Assembly: GCF_030397575.1 (NCBI RefSeq)
Contig: NZ_JAPNXS010000014.1
Span: 1 to 64,000, forward strand
DNA from: Psychromonas sp. 14N.309.X.WAT.B.A12
GTDB taxonomy: Bacteria > Pseudomonadota > Gammaproteobacteria > Enterobacterales > Psychromonadaceae
Direction of reading: 5' to 3'
Length of the DNA stretch: 64,000 nucleotides
Below, one piece after another: positions 45,794 through 54,808 of the stretch; the first letter of the stretch is position 1, and the number at the start of each line of letters is the position of its first letter. Made by a program: the position numbers and the translations under genes. The notes under the pieces are model-generated. The model did no database searches and was not told the DNA's origin. It saw nothing but the letters and a program-made list of their open reading frames with translations.

Positions 45794-46612
45794 TTAACCA
45801 GCTAAATTATGACGTAATTCATTTAAAACTTGCTTTGCACCTGGTTTTACACCGCGCCAAATCGCAAAGCTTTCTGCCGCTTGTCCTACTAACATGCCTA
45901 ACCCATCAATAGTGAGTCGTGCTCCATTGTCTTTTGCCCAAGCATTAAATGCGGTTACTTGTGCATTATAAGTCATGTCATAAATTGCCGTTTCAGGGGT
46001 AATTAAGCTGCTAGAAATAGCTGGTAAACTGCCATGTAAACCTGCAGAAGTTGAATTAATAATAAGATCAAAGGGGCCACTTAATTGATCGAAAGGCTGT
46101 GCATTAATATTGCCCAATTGTTCAAAAATAGATACCAAGTTTTGTGCCTTTTCAAAGGTTCGGTTAGCGACCGTTAACTGTGCAGGGCTTTCAGCTAGAA
46201 GAGAGCTACATACACCGCGAGCCGCTCCACCAGCTCCTAGCAACAAGATGCGTGCTCCAGTGAGATCAACATGATTGTTTTTTAAATCTAAGACCAAACC
46301 TGCACCATCAGTATTATCACCAATAATTAAACCGTCATCGGTTTTCTTTAGGGTATTCACTGCACCAGCTAAACGTGCGCGATCTGTTAAAGATTGTGCA
46401 AACTGAAAGGCTTCTTCCTTGAAAGGAGCTGTAATATTACAGCCTTTTGCATCGCTATTGAAAAAGGCTTGTACGGAAGCAGTAAACCCATCAACAGGCG
46501 CTTCAATAATACCGTAGGTCATTTGTTGTTGTGTTTGATTGGCAAATAATGTGTGAATAAAAGGCGATTTGCTATGTTTAATAGGGTTGCCAAAAACAGC
46601 GTACTGATCCAT
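45794..46612 (-). CDS. aroE: Shikimate dehydrogenase
   Basis: AroE reduces 3-dehydroshikimate with NADPH in aromatic amino acid synthesis. The protein has 272 residues, as in E. coli. The substrate site shows [10 protein letters not shown] near 8-17 and [11 protein letters not shown] near 58-68 (catalytic Lys), NTDGAGL near 99-105, and the cofactor motif [11 protein letters not shown] near 123-133. It probably heads an aroE-DUF1488-yihD-DUF4250 transcript. Confidence 0.95.
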   Translation of the reverse strand: MDQYAVFGNPIKHSKSPFIHTLFANQTQQQMTYGIIEAPVDGFTASVQAFFNSDAKGCNITAPFKEEAFQFAQSLTDRARLAGAVNTLKKTDDGLIIGDNTDGAGLVLDLKNNHVDLTGARILLLGAGGAARGVCSSLLAESPAQLTVANRTFEKAQNLVSIFEQLGNINAQPFDQLSGPFDLIINSTSAGLHGSLPAISSSLITPETAIYDMTYNAQVTAFNAWAKDNGARLTIDGLGMLVGQAAESFAIWRGVKPGAKQVLNELRHNLAG

Positions 46613-46710
46613 GTGAGCTCCAATTTCAATAAGTTTAGTCTGAGTTTAATTTAACATGTCTGCTTTGTTCAGTGTATCGACACAAGATATTTTTATTTAC
46701 TGAAGATGAC

Positions 46711-47592
46711 CTATAACGATAATTTTGGTTGTATATAGTCGATAAAAGCAGAAATACGGCGCGCAATGGCCGACGATTTATAATATACGGCATTGATTTG
46801 CTCACGGTCGTGACTCACCTGTTTTTGATCTGCTAGTAAAGGGATTAACAGACCTGCTTCGATATCTTTTTGCACCATAAAAGCAGATAAGCAAGCAATG
46901 CCATTACCTGCAATAGCTAACTGTCGAACACTTTCACCATTACTTGATGTGATGCTTGGCTGAATACCATTAAAGCCTTTAAGTGGCCATTGGTTAAGTA
47001 CTTTTGCACCAGATAAGCCAAGCAGTTGATGATCTGCTAACTGGGCCGTGGTTTGCGGAACCCCATGAGTCGAAAGGTAACTTGGGGCTGCCACAATGTG
47101 TAATAAGCTTCTTCCTAATGGTCGAGCATGTAAGGTTGAATCTACTAAACGACCAATACGAATTGCCACATCGGTTTTTTTTTCTAACAGATCCACTATG
47201 CCTTCGTTACTGGTTAATTCTAGTTGGATATCAGGGTATACCTCTGAAAAACCTTTAATAAGTGGAATTAACTGATGAAAAATAAATGGGCTGGCGGCAT
47301 CGACTCGTAACCGGCCTTTGGGTAATTCACCACGTGATATTAAGTCTTCTTCAGCCTGTTGAAGTTGTAATAAACCTTGTCGTACTGATTGAATAAATTG
47401 CTGACCTTCATCGGTTAACTCTAAACGTCGTGTGGTGCGATTTAAAATAGAAACACCCAATTGTTTTTCTATCTTGCTGACGGATCGCGACACGCGCGCT
47501 ACTTGAATATCCAGTCTATCAGCCGCGGCAGAAAATCCTCCGTTATCAATAACGGCAAGTAAAATGGTTAAGTCATCTGATCGGGTTTGCAT
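46711..47592 (-). CDS. LysR-family transcriptional regulator
   Basis: The protein has 293 residues. The N-terminal winged HTH (DLTILLAVIDNGGFSAAADRLDIQVARVSRSVSKIEKQLG, about 6-46) is followed by the periplasmic-binding-protein-like effector domain. The layout resembles the CrgA/AaeR-like branch that controls efflux or oxidoreductase genes. It is divergent from an MFS transporter gene across a 201-base gap, so control of that gene is likely; the effector is unknown. Confidence 0.9.
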   Translation of the reverse strand: MQTRSDDLTILLAVIDNGGFSAAADRLDIQVARVSRSVSKIEKQLGVSILNRTTRRLELTDEGQQFIQSVRQGLLQLQQAEEDLISRGELPKGRLRVDAASPFIFHQLIPLIKGFSEVYPDIQLELTSNEGIVDLLEKKTDVAIRIGRLVDSTLHARPLGRSLLHIVAAPSYLSTHGVPQTTAQLADHQLLGLSGAKVLNQWPLKGFNGIQPSITSSNGESVRQLAIAGNGIACLSAFMVQKDIEAGLLIPLLADQKQVSHDREQINAVYYKSSAIARRISAFIDYIQPKLSL

Positions 47593-47793
47593 AGCGATAC
47601 TCTCATGGGAACACTTTTGTAGTTATAGCAAAAGTAATTTGTAATGGACACTGTTTATGTCAATAAATAGCTTGTTCATAATGCGGCCTCAATGATTAAT
47701 GACTTGATCTTAATTTTGTTTAATTTGCTCCACACTGATCTTGACGAGTGAGCTGATTGATTGAAAAGAGATCGCTAACAAGAGAGAACAACA

Positions 47794-48993
47794 ATGCCAT
47801 TAGCTTTATTTGCATTAACCCTAAGCGCCTTTGCGATTGGGACAACAGAGTTTGTTATCGTAGGGTTAATCCCAACGATGGCGATGGATTTAAATGTATC
47901 GTTACCTTCTGCAGGGCTATTAGTCAGCTTGTATGCATTAGGTGTTGCGGTTGGTGCGCCAGTATTAACTGCATTAACAGGGAAGTGGAATAGGAAATAT
48001 GTGCTGTTATCGGTAATGGCATTATTTGTAATGGGTAATCTACTTGCTTGGCAAGCTCCAGGGTATAACAGCCTTGTTATGGCGCGAATTATGACAGGAT
48101 TAGCACATGGTGTGTTTTTCTCTATTGGGTCAACCATTGCGACTGGTCTTGTTTCAAAGGAAAAAGCCGCCAGTGCTATTGCTATTATGTTTACTGGGTT
48201 AACCGTTGCATTAGTCACAGGTGTGCCATTAGGTACATATATTGGTCAACATTTTGGTTGGCAAGCAACCTTCTTAACAGTTGCTTTATTAGGTCTGCTA
48301 GCATTAATTGGTAGTGCGCTACTTGTTCCTAACAACTTAAAGCAAGCAACAGCGACTAAACTTTCTACGCAGTTAAAGGTACTTACTCAACCACGTTTAT
48401 TGTTGGTATATGCGATTACTGCGTTGGGTTATGGTGGTACATTCATTGCCTTTACTTTTCTCGCACCAATCTTGGAGCAAGTCTCTGGTTTTGATGCCAG
48501 TGCGGTAAGCTTAATTATGTTGGTGTACGGTGTCTCTGTTGCCTTCGGTAATATTATGGGCGGTAAAATGGCAGATAAAATGGGGCCAATTAAAGCATTA
48601 ACTATTATTTTCTTTGGCCTAGCGAGTGTGTTGATCATCTTTAACTTCACTGCGTTCAATCCCATTACAGCAGTGTTAACTATCTTAGTATGGGGGGCAT
48701 TTGCTTTTGGTAATGTCCCTGGCTTGCAAGTTTATGTGGTTAAGTTAGCTGAAAAATATGCTCCCGATGCCGTTGATGTTGCTTCAGGATTAAATATTGC
48801 TGCTTTCAATGTGGGGATTGCTTTAGGTGCATGGGGTGGCGGTATTATCGTGGATAACGCTGGGCTAATGCATACGCCCTGGGTTGGTGCTGTGATTGTT
48901 GTCATCGCTTTATTGTTAACCCGTTTAAGTGGTGTGTTAGATAATAAGGCTAAGTCGTCAAATACAAGCTCAATACAGTCGAATATGGCTTAA
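47794..48993 (+). CDS. MFS transporter, DHA1/AraJ-like efflux family
   Basis: The protein has 399 residues and about twelve membrane helices. FAIGTTEFVIVGLIPTMAMDLNVSLPSAG (about 11-39) and GKWNRKYVLL near 63-72 (the conserved loop between helices 2 and 3) place it in the DHA1 group near AraJ, NepI and PbuE-type exporters. The substrate cannot be read from sequence. It is divergent from the LysR gene, its probable regulator, and ends in a strong terminator. Confidence 0.9.
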   Translation: MPLALFALTLSAFAIGTTEFVIVGLIPTMAMDLNVSLPSAGLLVSLYALGVAVGAPVLTALTGKWNRKYVLLSVMALFVMGNLLAWQAPGYNSLVMARIMTGLAHGVFFSIGSTIATGLVSKEKAASAIAIMFTGLTVALVTGVPLGTYIGQHFGWQATFLTVALLGLLALIGSALLVPNNLKQATATKLSTQLKVLTQPRLLLVYAITALGYGGTFIAFTFLAPILEQVSGFDASAVSLIMLVYGVSVAFGNIMGGKMADKMGPIKALTIIFFGLASVLIIFNFTAFNPITAVLTILVWGAFAFGNVPGLQVYVVKLAEKYAPDAVDVASGLNIAAFNVGIALGAWGGGIIVDNAGLMHTPWVGAVIVVIALLLTRLSGVLDNKAKSSNTSSIQSNMA

Positions 48994-49016
48994 TTTCATC
49001 AAAGTCGATAGAGGCG

Positions 49017-49047
49017 AACCCAGCTTATCAACATAAGCTGGGTTTTT
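49017..49047 (+). terminator. Rho-independent terminator of the MFS gene
   Basis: AACCCAGCTTA and TAAGCTGGGTT arms around TCAACA are followed by TTT; 23 bases after the stop. Confidence 0.87.
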
Positions 49048-49141
49048 GTTTTGTTGCTGGAGACGGTTTGCTAGAATAGCCTTTCATTATCTGGCATTCA
49101 TTTTTGCTAAATAGCTACTTTCCTTTACTGAGTTTTTGATT

Positions 49142-50155
49142 ATGCCAATAACTGCTTTATTAACCGCTGCCTTAGCGAAACGTGAATTCCTTATTAATAA
49201 CCTTTCTGTTGAGCAACAACCTAAAACAGACTGTTTTCGTGTTTTTCATGGCACAGTAGAAGGGGTAAATGGGCTTAATATCGATCGCTACGGTGATGCC
49301 TGGTTAATTCAAACCTTTCATGAAACCTTAACTGAAGAACAGTTAACAGATATTAAAACGGTATTGTTAAGCGTTGCTGATTTACCTCTGATTTATAACG
49401 ATAGGTCTAATAAAAATTCTCGTATTATTAATGAATTAGATGAAAAAGCTGACGCTTTTGCGCAAAGTGATCAAGTGATCTCTGAAAACGGCGTGTTGTT
49501 TACCAGTAAATTGCGCCATGAAGGGCAAGATCCGCTGTTATTTTTAGATATGCGTGTTGGCCGTGAATTCATGAAAAAGCACAGTCATAAAAAGAGTGTG
49601 CTAAATCTATTCTCTTACACTTGTGGAATCGGCACTGCAGCGGCAGTAGGTGGTGCAAAGCGAGTTGTGAATGTAGATTTTTCTTCCTTTGCGCTAGCTG
49701 CAGGACGTAAAAATGCGCAACTCAATGACGTAGAATCAGTTTGTCAGTTTATTCAAAGTGATGCTTTCCCTGCACTACGCCAGTTAGCTGGACTTAAGGT
49801 AACGAGTCGTAATAATAAAAAACTACCAAGCTACCCTAAAATGTCTGCTTCACAGTTTGATTTAGTCTTTTTAGATCCACCTCGTTTTGCTAAAAGTGCT
49901 TTTGGTACGGTTGATTTAGTTAATGATTACCAAAGTTTATTTAAACCTGCAGTACTAACGACTAAAACGGGCGGTACGATTATTTGTTGTAATAATGTAG
50001 CTAAAGTTGACAAGCAAGCCTGGTTTAAAAGCTTAGTGCGTTGTGTTGAAAAGCAGGGAAGAGAAGTAACAGCAGTAGAATGGTTAGACTGTCATGCTGA
50101 TTTTCCTTCTTTTGATGATAATCATCCATTAAAAATCGTAGCGTTAACGCTTTAG
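49142..50155 (+). CDS. Class I SAM-dependent methyltransferase, RlmI-like without PUA domain
   Basis: The protein has 337 residues. The first part (FRVFHGTVEGVNGLNIDRYGDAWL, about 32-55) is the EEHD-type domain seen in the 23S rRNA m5C methyltransferase RlmI, and the second part is a Rossmann methyltransferase with VLNLFSYTCGIGTAAAVGGAKRVVNVD near 153-179 and the catalytic-loop LDPPRFAKS near 246-254. The N-terminal PUA domain of RlmI is absent (RlmI has about 396 residues). An RNA cytosine methyltransferase is likely; the site is unknown. ATG at 49142 is preferred to TTG at 49136. Confidence 0.8.
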   Translation: MPITALLTAALAKREFLINNLSVEQQPKTDCFRVFHGTVEGVNGLNIDRYGDAWLIQTFHETLTEEQLTDIKTVLLSVADLPLIYNDRSNKNSRIINELDEKADAFAQSDQVISENGVLFTSKLRHEGQDPLLFLDMRVGREFMKKHSHKKSVLNLFSYTCGIGTAAAVGGAKRVVNVDFSSFALAAGRKNAQLNDVESVCQFIQSDAFPALRQLAGLKVTSRNNKKLPSYPKMSASQFDLVFLDPPRFAKSAFGTVDLVNDYQSLFKPAVLTTKTGGTIICCNNVAKVDKQAWFKSLVRCVEKQGREVTAVEWLDCHADFPSFDDNHPLKIVALTL

Positions 50156-50166
50156 CAGACATAAAA

Positions 50167-50189
50167 AAGCCGAGTTTAAAACTCGGCTT
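50167..50189. terminator. Bidirectional terminator between the methyltransferase gene and purK
   Basis: AAGCCGAGT and ACTCGGCTT arms are flanked by an A run on the left, giving at least six T on the minus strand. It lies 11 bases after the methyltransferase gene and 22 bases beyond the purK stop. Confidence 0.82.
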
Positions 50190-50210
50190 ATATTCCTACA
50201 TTCGCTTATA

Positions 50211-51359
50211 TTAATTTTCTAATAAACGCTGTGCAGTCGCTTTTACACCAGGATAATCTTGCTCAGGTAGTATTTCAGCCAACTGCAGTAACTTATCTGC
50301 TAATGCAGCATCCGATTCCGCTGACACATTGATATGTCCCATTTTACGACCTGCGCGTTGTGCTTTGCCATACCAGTGGCTTTTAACATCACTGATACTC
50401 AGTACTTGTTCGCTGATATCCGCTTGCCCTAACACGTTGATCATCACACTGACTTTCTGTAGCTGAGTATCACCTAATGGTAAACCAGCAACGGCACGCA
50501 TGTGGTTTTCAAATTGGCTACAAGCTGTGCCTTGTTGAGTCCAGTGACCTGAGTTATGTACACGTGGTGCAATCTCATTAACCATTAACTGACCGTCAAC
50601 ATCAAAGAATTCGATGGCCAATACACCCACGTAATTCATTTCTGTAGACAGTTTGTTAAATGCATCAATAGCTTGTTGTTGAATGTTAAGTTCAATCTTA
50701 GTGGCTAATGATAGCGTTAATACGCCATTAGTATGTTGATTTTCAGTCACAGGGTAGATCGCAATATTGCCCGCTTTATCACGTGCACCAATCACTGATA
50801 CTTCACGGTTAAAAGGGATCATTTTCTCTGCGATGATACTATGCGGGAAATTTTCAGTTCCTGCTGCAATAAACTCAGCCATTTCAGACCAAATAGCATC
50901 TAACTGATCAACCGACTTTAAGCGCCATTGGCCTTTACCATCATAGCCCGCTTGACAGGTTTTAATCACTAATGGTAAGCCAAGTAACGATACAGAATCT
51001 ACTAAGTGTTGCTTTTCTGTGATCAGCTTGTAAGGAGCGGAAGGGACGCCTGTTTTGTCAAGCAGTGCTTTTTCAATACTACGGTCACCACCAGCTTTGA
51101 TTGCTGCTTTACCCGGAAAGAACTTACCGCTGTCATTACATAGAGCAAGTACGTCATCAGGTATATGCTCAAATTCACAGGTGATCACATCAACTAACGC
51201 GATAGCTTGTTCAAGAGATTGTTCATATGACTGTAATGTTAGTGGATGAAGCACTTGTTTTGAGCCAACATCATAAGCACGTACGTTTAAGTTTAACGGT
51301 GCTGCTTCTAAGCTCATCATACGTGCAAGTTGTCCTGCACCTAATACTAGAATATTCAT
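50211..51359 (-). CDS. purK: N5-carboxyaminoimidazole ribonucleotide synthase (PurK)
   Basis: PurK uses ATP and bicarbonate to make N5-CAIR from AIR in purine synthesis. This ATP-grasp protein has 382 residues (E. coli 355). Visible parts are LGAGQLARMMSLEA near 5-18, KTCQAGYDGKGQW near 133-145 and EIAPRVHNSGHWTQQG near 264-279. It starts 1 base after the purE stop and is the second gene of purEK. Confidence 0.95.
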   Translation of the reverse strand: MNILVLGAGQLARMMSLEAAPLNLNVRAYDVGSKQVLHPLTLQSYEQSLEQAIALVDVITCEFEHIPDDVLALCNDSGKFFPGKAAIKAGGDRSIEKALLDKTGVPSAPYKLITEKQHLVDSVSLLGLPLVIKTCQAGYDGKGQWRLKSVDQLDAIWSEMAEFIAAGTENFPHSIIAEKMIPFNREVSVIGARDKAGNIAIYPVTENQHTNGVLTLSLATKIELNIQQQAIDAFNKLSTEMNYVGVLAIEFFDVDGQLMVNEIAPRVHNSGHWTQQGTACSQFENHMRAVAGLPLGDTQLQKVSVMINVLGQADISEQVLSISDVKSHWYGKAQRAGRKMGHINVSAESDAALADKLLQLAEILPEQDYPGVKATAQRLLEN

Positions 51360-51360
51360 A

Positions 51361-51843
51361 TTAAACCGCTGGGTCTGGATTAGCTAATACTGTGTCTGTT
51401 TGCTTCTGACGGAACTCATCAACTTTAGCAAGCAGTTCTGGTTGTTGGCATGCAAGAATTTGAGTCGCTAATAATCCCGCATTGGCTGCGCCAGCTTCAC
51501 CAATAGCCAGTGTACCAACGGCAACGCCTTTAGGCATTTGGCAAATTGATAATAACGAGTCAATGCCTTTAAGTGCTTTAGACTGAACTGGAACACCTAA
51601 TACAGGTAAGCTAGTAAAAGCAGCAGCCATTCCCGGTAAGTGCGCAGCACCACCAGCCCCGGCAATAATTACTTTAATGCCGCGCTCAGCAGCACTAGAA
51701 GCGTAATCAGCTAGTAGTTGTGGAGTACGATGTGCAGAAACAACACGAGTTTCATATTCAACACCAAAAGAATCCAACATGTTTGCCGCGTGTTCCATGG
51801 TCGGCCAGTCAGACTTAGAGCCCATGATAATACCAACTTTCAT
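51361..51843 (-). CDS. purE: N5-CAIR mutase (PurE, class I)
   Basis: PurE moves the carboxylate of N5-CAIR to C4, giving CAIR. The protein has 160 residues (E. coli 169). [13 protein letters not shown] near 8-20, [15 protein letters not shown] near 38-52 (catalytic His) and [16 protein letters not shown] near 60-75 are the class I signatures. ACAGGAGT precedes the ATG, and a promoter with consensus -10 is upstream. Confidence 0.96.
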   Translation of the reverse strand: MKVGIIMGSKSDWPTMEHAANMLDSFGVEYETRVVSAHRTPQLLADYASSAAERGIKVIIAGAGGAAHLPGMAAAFTSLPVLGVPVQSKALKGIDSLLSICQMPKGVAVGTLAIGEAGAANAGLLATQILACQQPELLAKVDEFRQKQTDTVLANPDPAV

Positions 51844-51882
51844 ACATACTCCTGTAATAGGGAATTATTTATAATGCGCGCG

Positions 51883-51912
51883 ATTATATACCCGTTAGCC
51901 TACAAGATGCAA
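51883..51912 (-). promoter_or_regulatory. purE promoter
   Basis: On the minus strand TTGCAT (51907-51912) and TATAAT (51883-51888) are 18 bases apart, about 40 bases before the purE start. The following ATCGCGCGCATTAT is a near palindrome, but it does not match the PurR consensus well. Confidence 0.55.
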
Positions 51913-51959
51913 AGTTCGACTAGTTAATTAGAAGGGGGAGTTTTGAGATAAAAATATTA

Positions 51960-51989
51960 AAAACCTCCACATATAATCGTGAAGGTTTT
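51960..51989 (-). terminator. Terminator downstream of tsaC
   Basis: AAAACCTCCAC and GTGAAGGTTTT arms (one mismatch) around ATATAATC lie 30 bases beyond the tsaC stop; on the minus strand they are followed by a T-rich run. Confidence 0.65.
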
Positions 51990-52019
51990 GGTTCATAGAG
52001 TCATGGGTCTTGAAGTGAC

Positions 52020-52589
52020 TTAACGTAGACGCTTACCTGTCACTGCATCATGAATTTGTGAGGGATTCTCTAAACCTGATACGGGTTGATTAACTACATA
52101 ATTCAGTAATGGGTGGTTAGCAAACATCTGCTCCACTTGCTCTCCTGTAATACAAGATTTTTCACCTGATAAATTGGCGCTGGTGGAGATAATTGGCTTG
52201 CCAAATTCGTTACATATCGCTTGTACAACAGGGTGTTGAGTAACACGTACAGCTATACTGTCGAAATCACCGCTGACTAACTTAGACAGTGAAGCTTGTA
52301 CAGGTACAACCCACGTAAAAGGACCTGGCCAAGTCGCCTTAATTTTATCCAGTTGCTCGGAGCTAAGTGATGAAAAGTCAGCATAGTTTTCTAACTGCTC
52401 TATATTAGCGGCAATTAAGATTAAACCTTTATGGGCAGGGCGTTGTTTTAAGTCGAGAATTTTTTGAATGGCAAGGTCGCTATCTGGGTCACAACCTAAT
52501 CCAAACACGGATTCTGTTGGATAAGCAATGACACCTTCTGCTGTTAAAGCTGAAAGCGCTTGAGAAAGCTGGTTTTTATTGATTGTCAT
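52020..52589 (-). CDS. tsaC: L-threonylcarbamoyladenylate synthase TsaC (YrdC)
   Basis: TsaC makes threonylcarbamoyl-AMP for the t6A37 modification of tRNAs that read ANN codons. The protein has 189 residues (E. coli 190). GVIAYPTESVFGLGCDP near 18-34, the KxR-type KQRPAHKGLILI near 48-59 and STSANLSGE near 139-147 are the Sua5/YciO/YrdC signatures. It is the last gene of the dprA-smg-yrdD-tsaC run, 54 bases after yrdD. Confidence 0.95.
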   Translation of the reverse strand: MTINKNQLSQALSALTAEGVIAYPTESVFGLGCDPDSDLAIQKILDLKQRPAHKGLILIAANIEQLENYADFSSLSSEQLDKIKATWPGPFTWVVPVQASLSKLVSGDFDSIAVRVTQHPVVQAICNEFGKPIISTSANLSGEKSCITGEQVEQMFANHPLLNYVVNQPVSGLENPSQIHDAVTGKRLR

Positions 52590-52643
52590 TAACAGTCCTA
52601 CTTATTACTGGCTTAAGCCGTTTTAATATCAAACAGCCAATAA

Positions 52644-53198
52644 TTATATAGGCTTACTACGATAACCACACCCTTTTTTAGGACAAAGCATACGGGTAGC
52701 GGTAGCGGTTTTTCGTTCAACTAATATTGGCCACTTACACTCAGGGCAGAACTCATTAACAGGTTTGTCATTCACCGCATATTTGCAATCGGGGTAGTTA
52801 TCGCAAGCATAAAAAGTTTTCCCAAAACGCGATTGTCGGGCAACTAGATGACCTTTTTTGCAGCTTGGGCAGGCAACGTCAGCTTGCGTTTTTTCAGGTT
52901 GAGTTGTTTGTTCGGATAGTTGCGCGGTGTGTTCGCAGGTCGGGTAGTCACTACACCCAATAAATAAACCAAAGCGACCTTGTTTTAAAACCAATTCCTT
53001 TTGGCATAAAGGGCAACTTGTGCCTGTGAGCACTTTCTTTATATCACTTTTTTCGTGCAAAGGGCGTAAGTAGTCACACTCAGGGTAGGCGCTACAACCT
53101 AAGAAGGGGCCTTGTTTACCATTTCTGATATGCAATGCAGACTCACACTTTGGGCATGGTTCAGTGACTTTTTTATGGTGTGTCGTCAGGCTGCTCAT
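52644..53198 (-). CDS. yrdD: Topoisomerase-type C4 zinc-finger protein (YrdD)
   Basis: The protein has 184 residues and consists almost entirely of zinc-binding units. At least four blocks with paired CxxC motifs are present (for example CPKC...CSAYPEC, CPLC...CSDYPTC, CPSC...CDNYPDC and CPEC...CPKKGC). These resemble the C-terminal zinc domains of DNA topoisomerase I but without a catalytic part. E. coli YrdD has the same length and gene position. DNA binding is likely; its role is unknown. It begins directly after the smg stop. Confidence 0.92.
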   Translation of the reverse strand: MSSLTTHHKKVTEPCPKCESALHIRNGKQGPFLGCSAYPECDYLRPLHEKSDIKKVLTGTSCPLCQKELVLKQGRFGLFIGCSDYPTCEHTAQLSEQTTQPEKTQADVACPSCKKGHLVARQSRFGKTFYACDNYPDCKYAVNDKPVNEFCPECKWPILVERKTATATRMLCPKKGCGYRSKPI

Positions 53199-53672
53199 TT
53201 AATGAATCAGCCCCTCTTCAAAGTCCATTACCATTGATTCTAATTGTAGGAATGCATCGTCACTTACTGGATCATTAAATAATACCATCAGAATTAACCA
53301 CTTAACGTCTTCAAGAATTAATTCACCGCTATCTAATGCCATGATGCAGTCGATCACCATTTCACGGGTATGAGTGGTGAGGATTTTGGCTTCTTCTAAG
53401 TAATTAATGTAATTACGACAAGTCAGCGAAATTTGACGCTGTTCTTGCTTGTTATAAATACGGTGAGAGGTGGCTTTCTCGGCGGTCGCGCGGCTTTGAG
53501 GCTCTTGATTATGCATGTTAGCTAGATTGTCTAACCAAGCTAATGCCTTGGTTATATCAGACTTTTGAAAGCCTTCTTGCATTAATTCATCGGTCACCTC
53601 TTGCGTATCAAGCTCCATCGTTTGGTCAACTTGGATATAACTTTCAAAGAGATACATGATAATTTCGAACAT
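53199..53672 (-). CDS. smg: Smg family protein (DUF494)
   Basis: The protein has 157 residues, as in E. coli Smg. FEIIMYLFESYI at the start, QRQISLTCRNYINYLEEAKILTTHTREMVIDCIMALDSGELILEDVKWLILMVLFN and FEEGLIH at the end match the family. Function is not known; the gene accompanies dprA in many gammaproteobacteria. It is 2 bases after dprA and directly before yrdD, an operon with coupled translation. Confidence 0.93.
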   Translation of the reverse strand: MFEIIMYLFESYIQVDQTMELDTQEVTDELMQEGFQKSDITKALAWLDNLANMHNQEPQSRATAEKATSHRIYNKQEQRQISLTCRNYINYLEEAKILTTHTREMVIDCIMALDSGELILEDVKWLILMVLFNDPVSDDAFLQLESMVMDFEEGLIH

Positions 53673-53674
53673 AG

Positions 53675-54784
53675 CTAGCCTTTTAACTTAGTATAACCTT
53701 GCGGTTGGACGGTAATTATACCATTTATCTCTAATTCTATTAACTGATTTTGTAAGCTCACCACATCTAATCCACTTCGTGCTAGTAAAGTCTCAAAACT
53801 GGTTAGGTTATAATCGATTAATGCCACTAAAGGTGACTGCTTACTTACTGCTGGTGGTACTGTATTACTGGTTATTTTTGGCAACTGTAAAGCCGGAAAC
53901 TCATTAATAATATCATTACACTCTAAGACTAATTTTGCTCCTTGTTGAATTAATTTTAAGCAGCCGCAAGCTTGTGGATTATCTATTGAACCTGGTAATG
54001 CAAAAACTTCTCTGTTTTGTTCATTAGCATAACGTGCTGTGATTAACGAACCACTTTTTACTGAGGCTTCAATCACTAATGTTCCCAAGCTTAACCCTGA
54101 AATAATGCGATTTCGTCGAGGAAAGTTACTTGGATAAGCAGGGGTATCAGGCCAAAACTCCGACACTAATAAACCTTGTTCACTAACTTGTTGAGCGAGC
54201 TCAAAATGTCGTTTAGGGTAAATGTTATTTAAACCAGTACCTAAAACAGCAATGGTTGAGCCTAGACCTTTTAAGGCGCCTTTATGTGCCATACCATCAA
54301 CACCAATGGCTAACCCACTGGTAACTGTTAAGCCAATGTTAGACAATTGCTGTGCAAGATCGTGTGCTTTCTCCTGCCCATAGGGGGTACAGCTTCTGCT
54401 ACCCACAATAGCGATTTGTGGCGCATTAAGCAGTGCGATATTCCCTTTAACAAATAACAACAAAGGACCACTACTAATTTGCTTCAATAGTGCGGGGTAG
54501 TTTGGATCGTCATAACTAATAATATATTGATTAAGTAAAGGCTGATGCCAAGACAAACATTGTTCAATATGCGCTTGGTTAGGATGCAAAAAGGCATTAA
54601 TTTGCGCTTCATTTAACTTAAGCTTAGCTAATTGTGCCGCATCGAGTTGAAACAGTGATTGGATAGAATAATGTGCAAGTAACGAAAATATTTTACGTTT
54701 TTGTATTGCTGGAATAGCATCAAGTGCTATCCAGCAATAAAGAGGATTATTGGTTATATCATCTTCAAATAATGAACCTTGAAT
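53675..54784 (-). CDS. dprA: DNA-processing protein DprA (Smf), probable ATT start
   Basis: DprA protects incoming single-stranded DNA and loads RecA during transformation. The Rossmann-like core shows VGSRSCTPYGQEKA, TSGLAIGVDGMAHKGAL, GTGLNNIYPKRH and FPRRNRIISGLS; the C-terminal winged helix follows. The frame is open far upstream of the first usual start (TTG at 54589), and the upstream 65 codons encode a plausible N-terminal helical domain (LYCWIALDAIPAIQKRKIFS). No ATG, GTG or TTG lies in that stretch; an in-frame TAG precedes it. ATT at 54784 has AAGGTAGG five bases upstream and gives 369 residues (E. coli 374). If the TTG is the start, the domain is lost. Confidence 0.82.
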   Translation of the reverse strand: MQGSLFEDDITNNPLYCWIALDAIPAIQKRKIFSLLAHYSIQSLFQLDAAQLAKLKLNEAQINAFLHPNQAHIEQCLSWHQPLLNQYIISYDDPNYPALLKQISSGPLLLFVKGNIALLNAPQIAIVGSRSCTPYGQEKAHDLAQQLSNIGLTVTSGLAIGVDGMAHKGALKGLGSTIAVLGTGLNNIYPKRHFELAQQVSEQGLLVSEFWPDTPAYPSNFPRRNRIISGLSLGTLVIEASVKSGSLITARYANEQNREVFALPGSIDNPQACGCLKLIQQGAKLVLECNDIINEFPALQLPKITSNTVPPAVSKQSPLVALIDYNLTSFETLLARSGLDVVSLQNQLIELEINGIITVQPQGYTKLKG

Positions 54785-54808
54785 AGTAACCTACCTTAAT
54801 AAAAAGGC

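Noticed and set aside
47775-48218. 147-codon ORF antisense to the MFS transporter gene
   Set aside because: Repetitive Asn/Ala/Ile composition produced by the opposite strand of a membrane-protein gene; no support.
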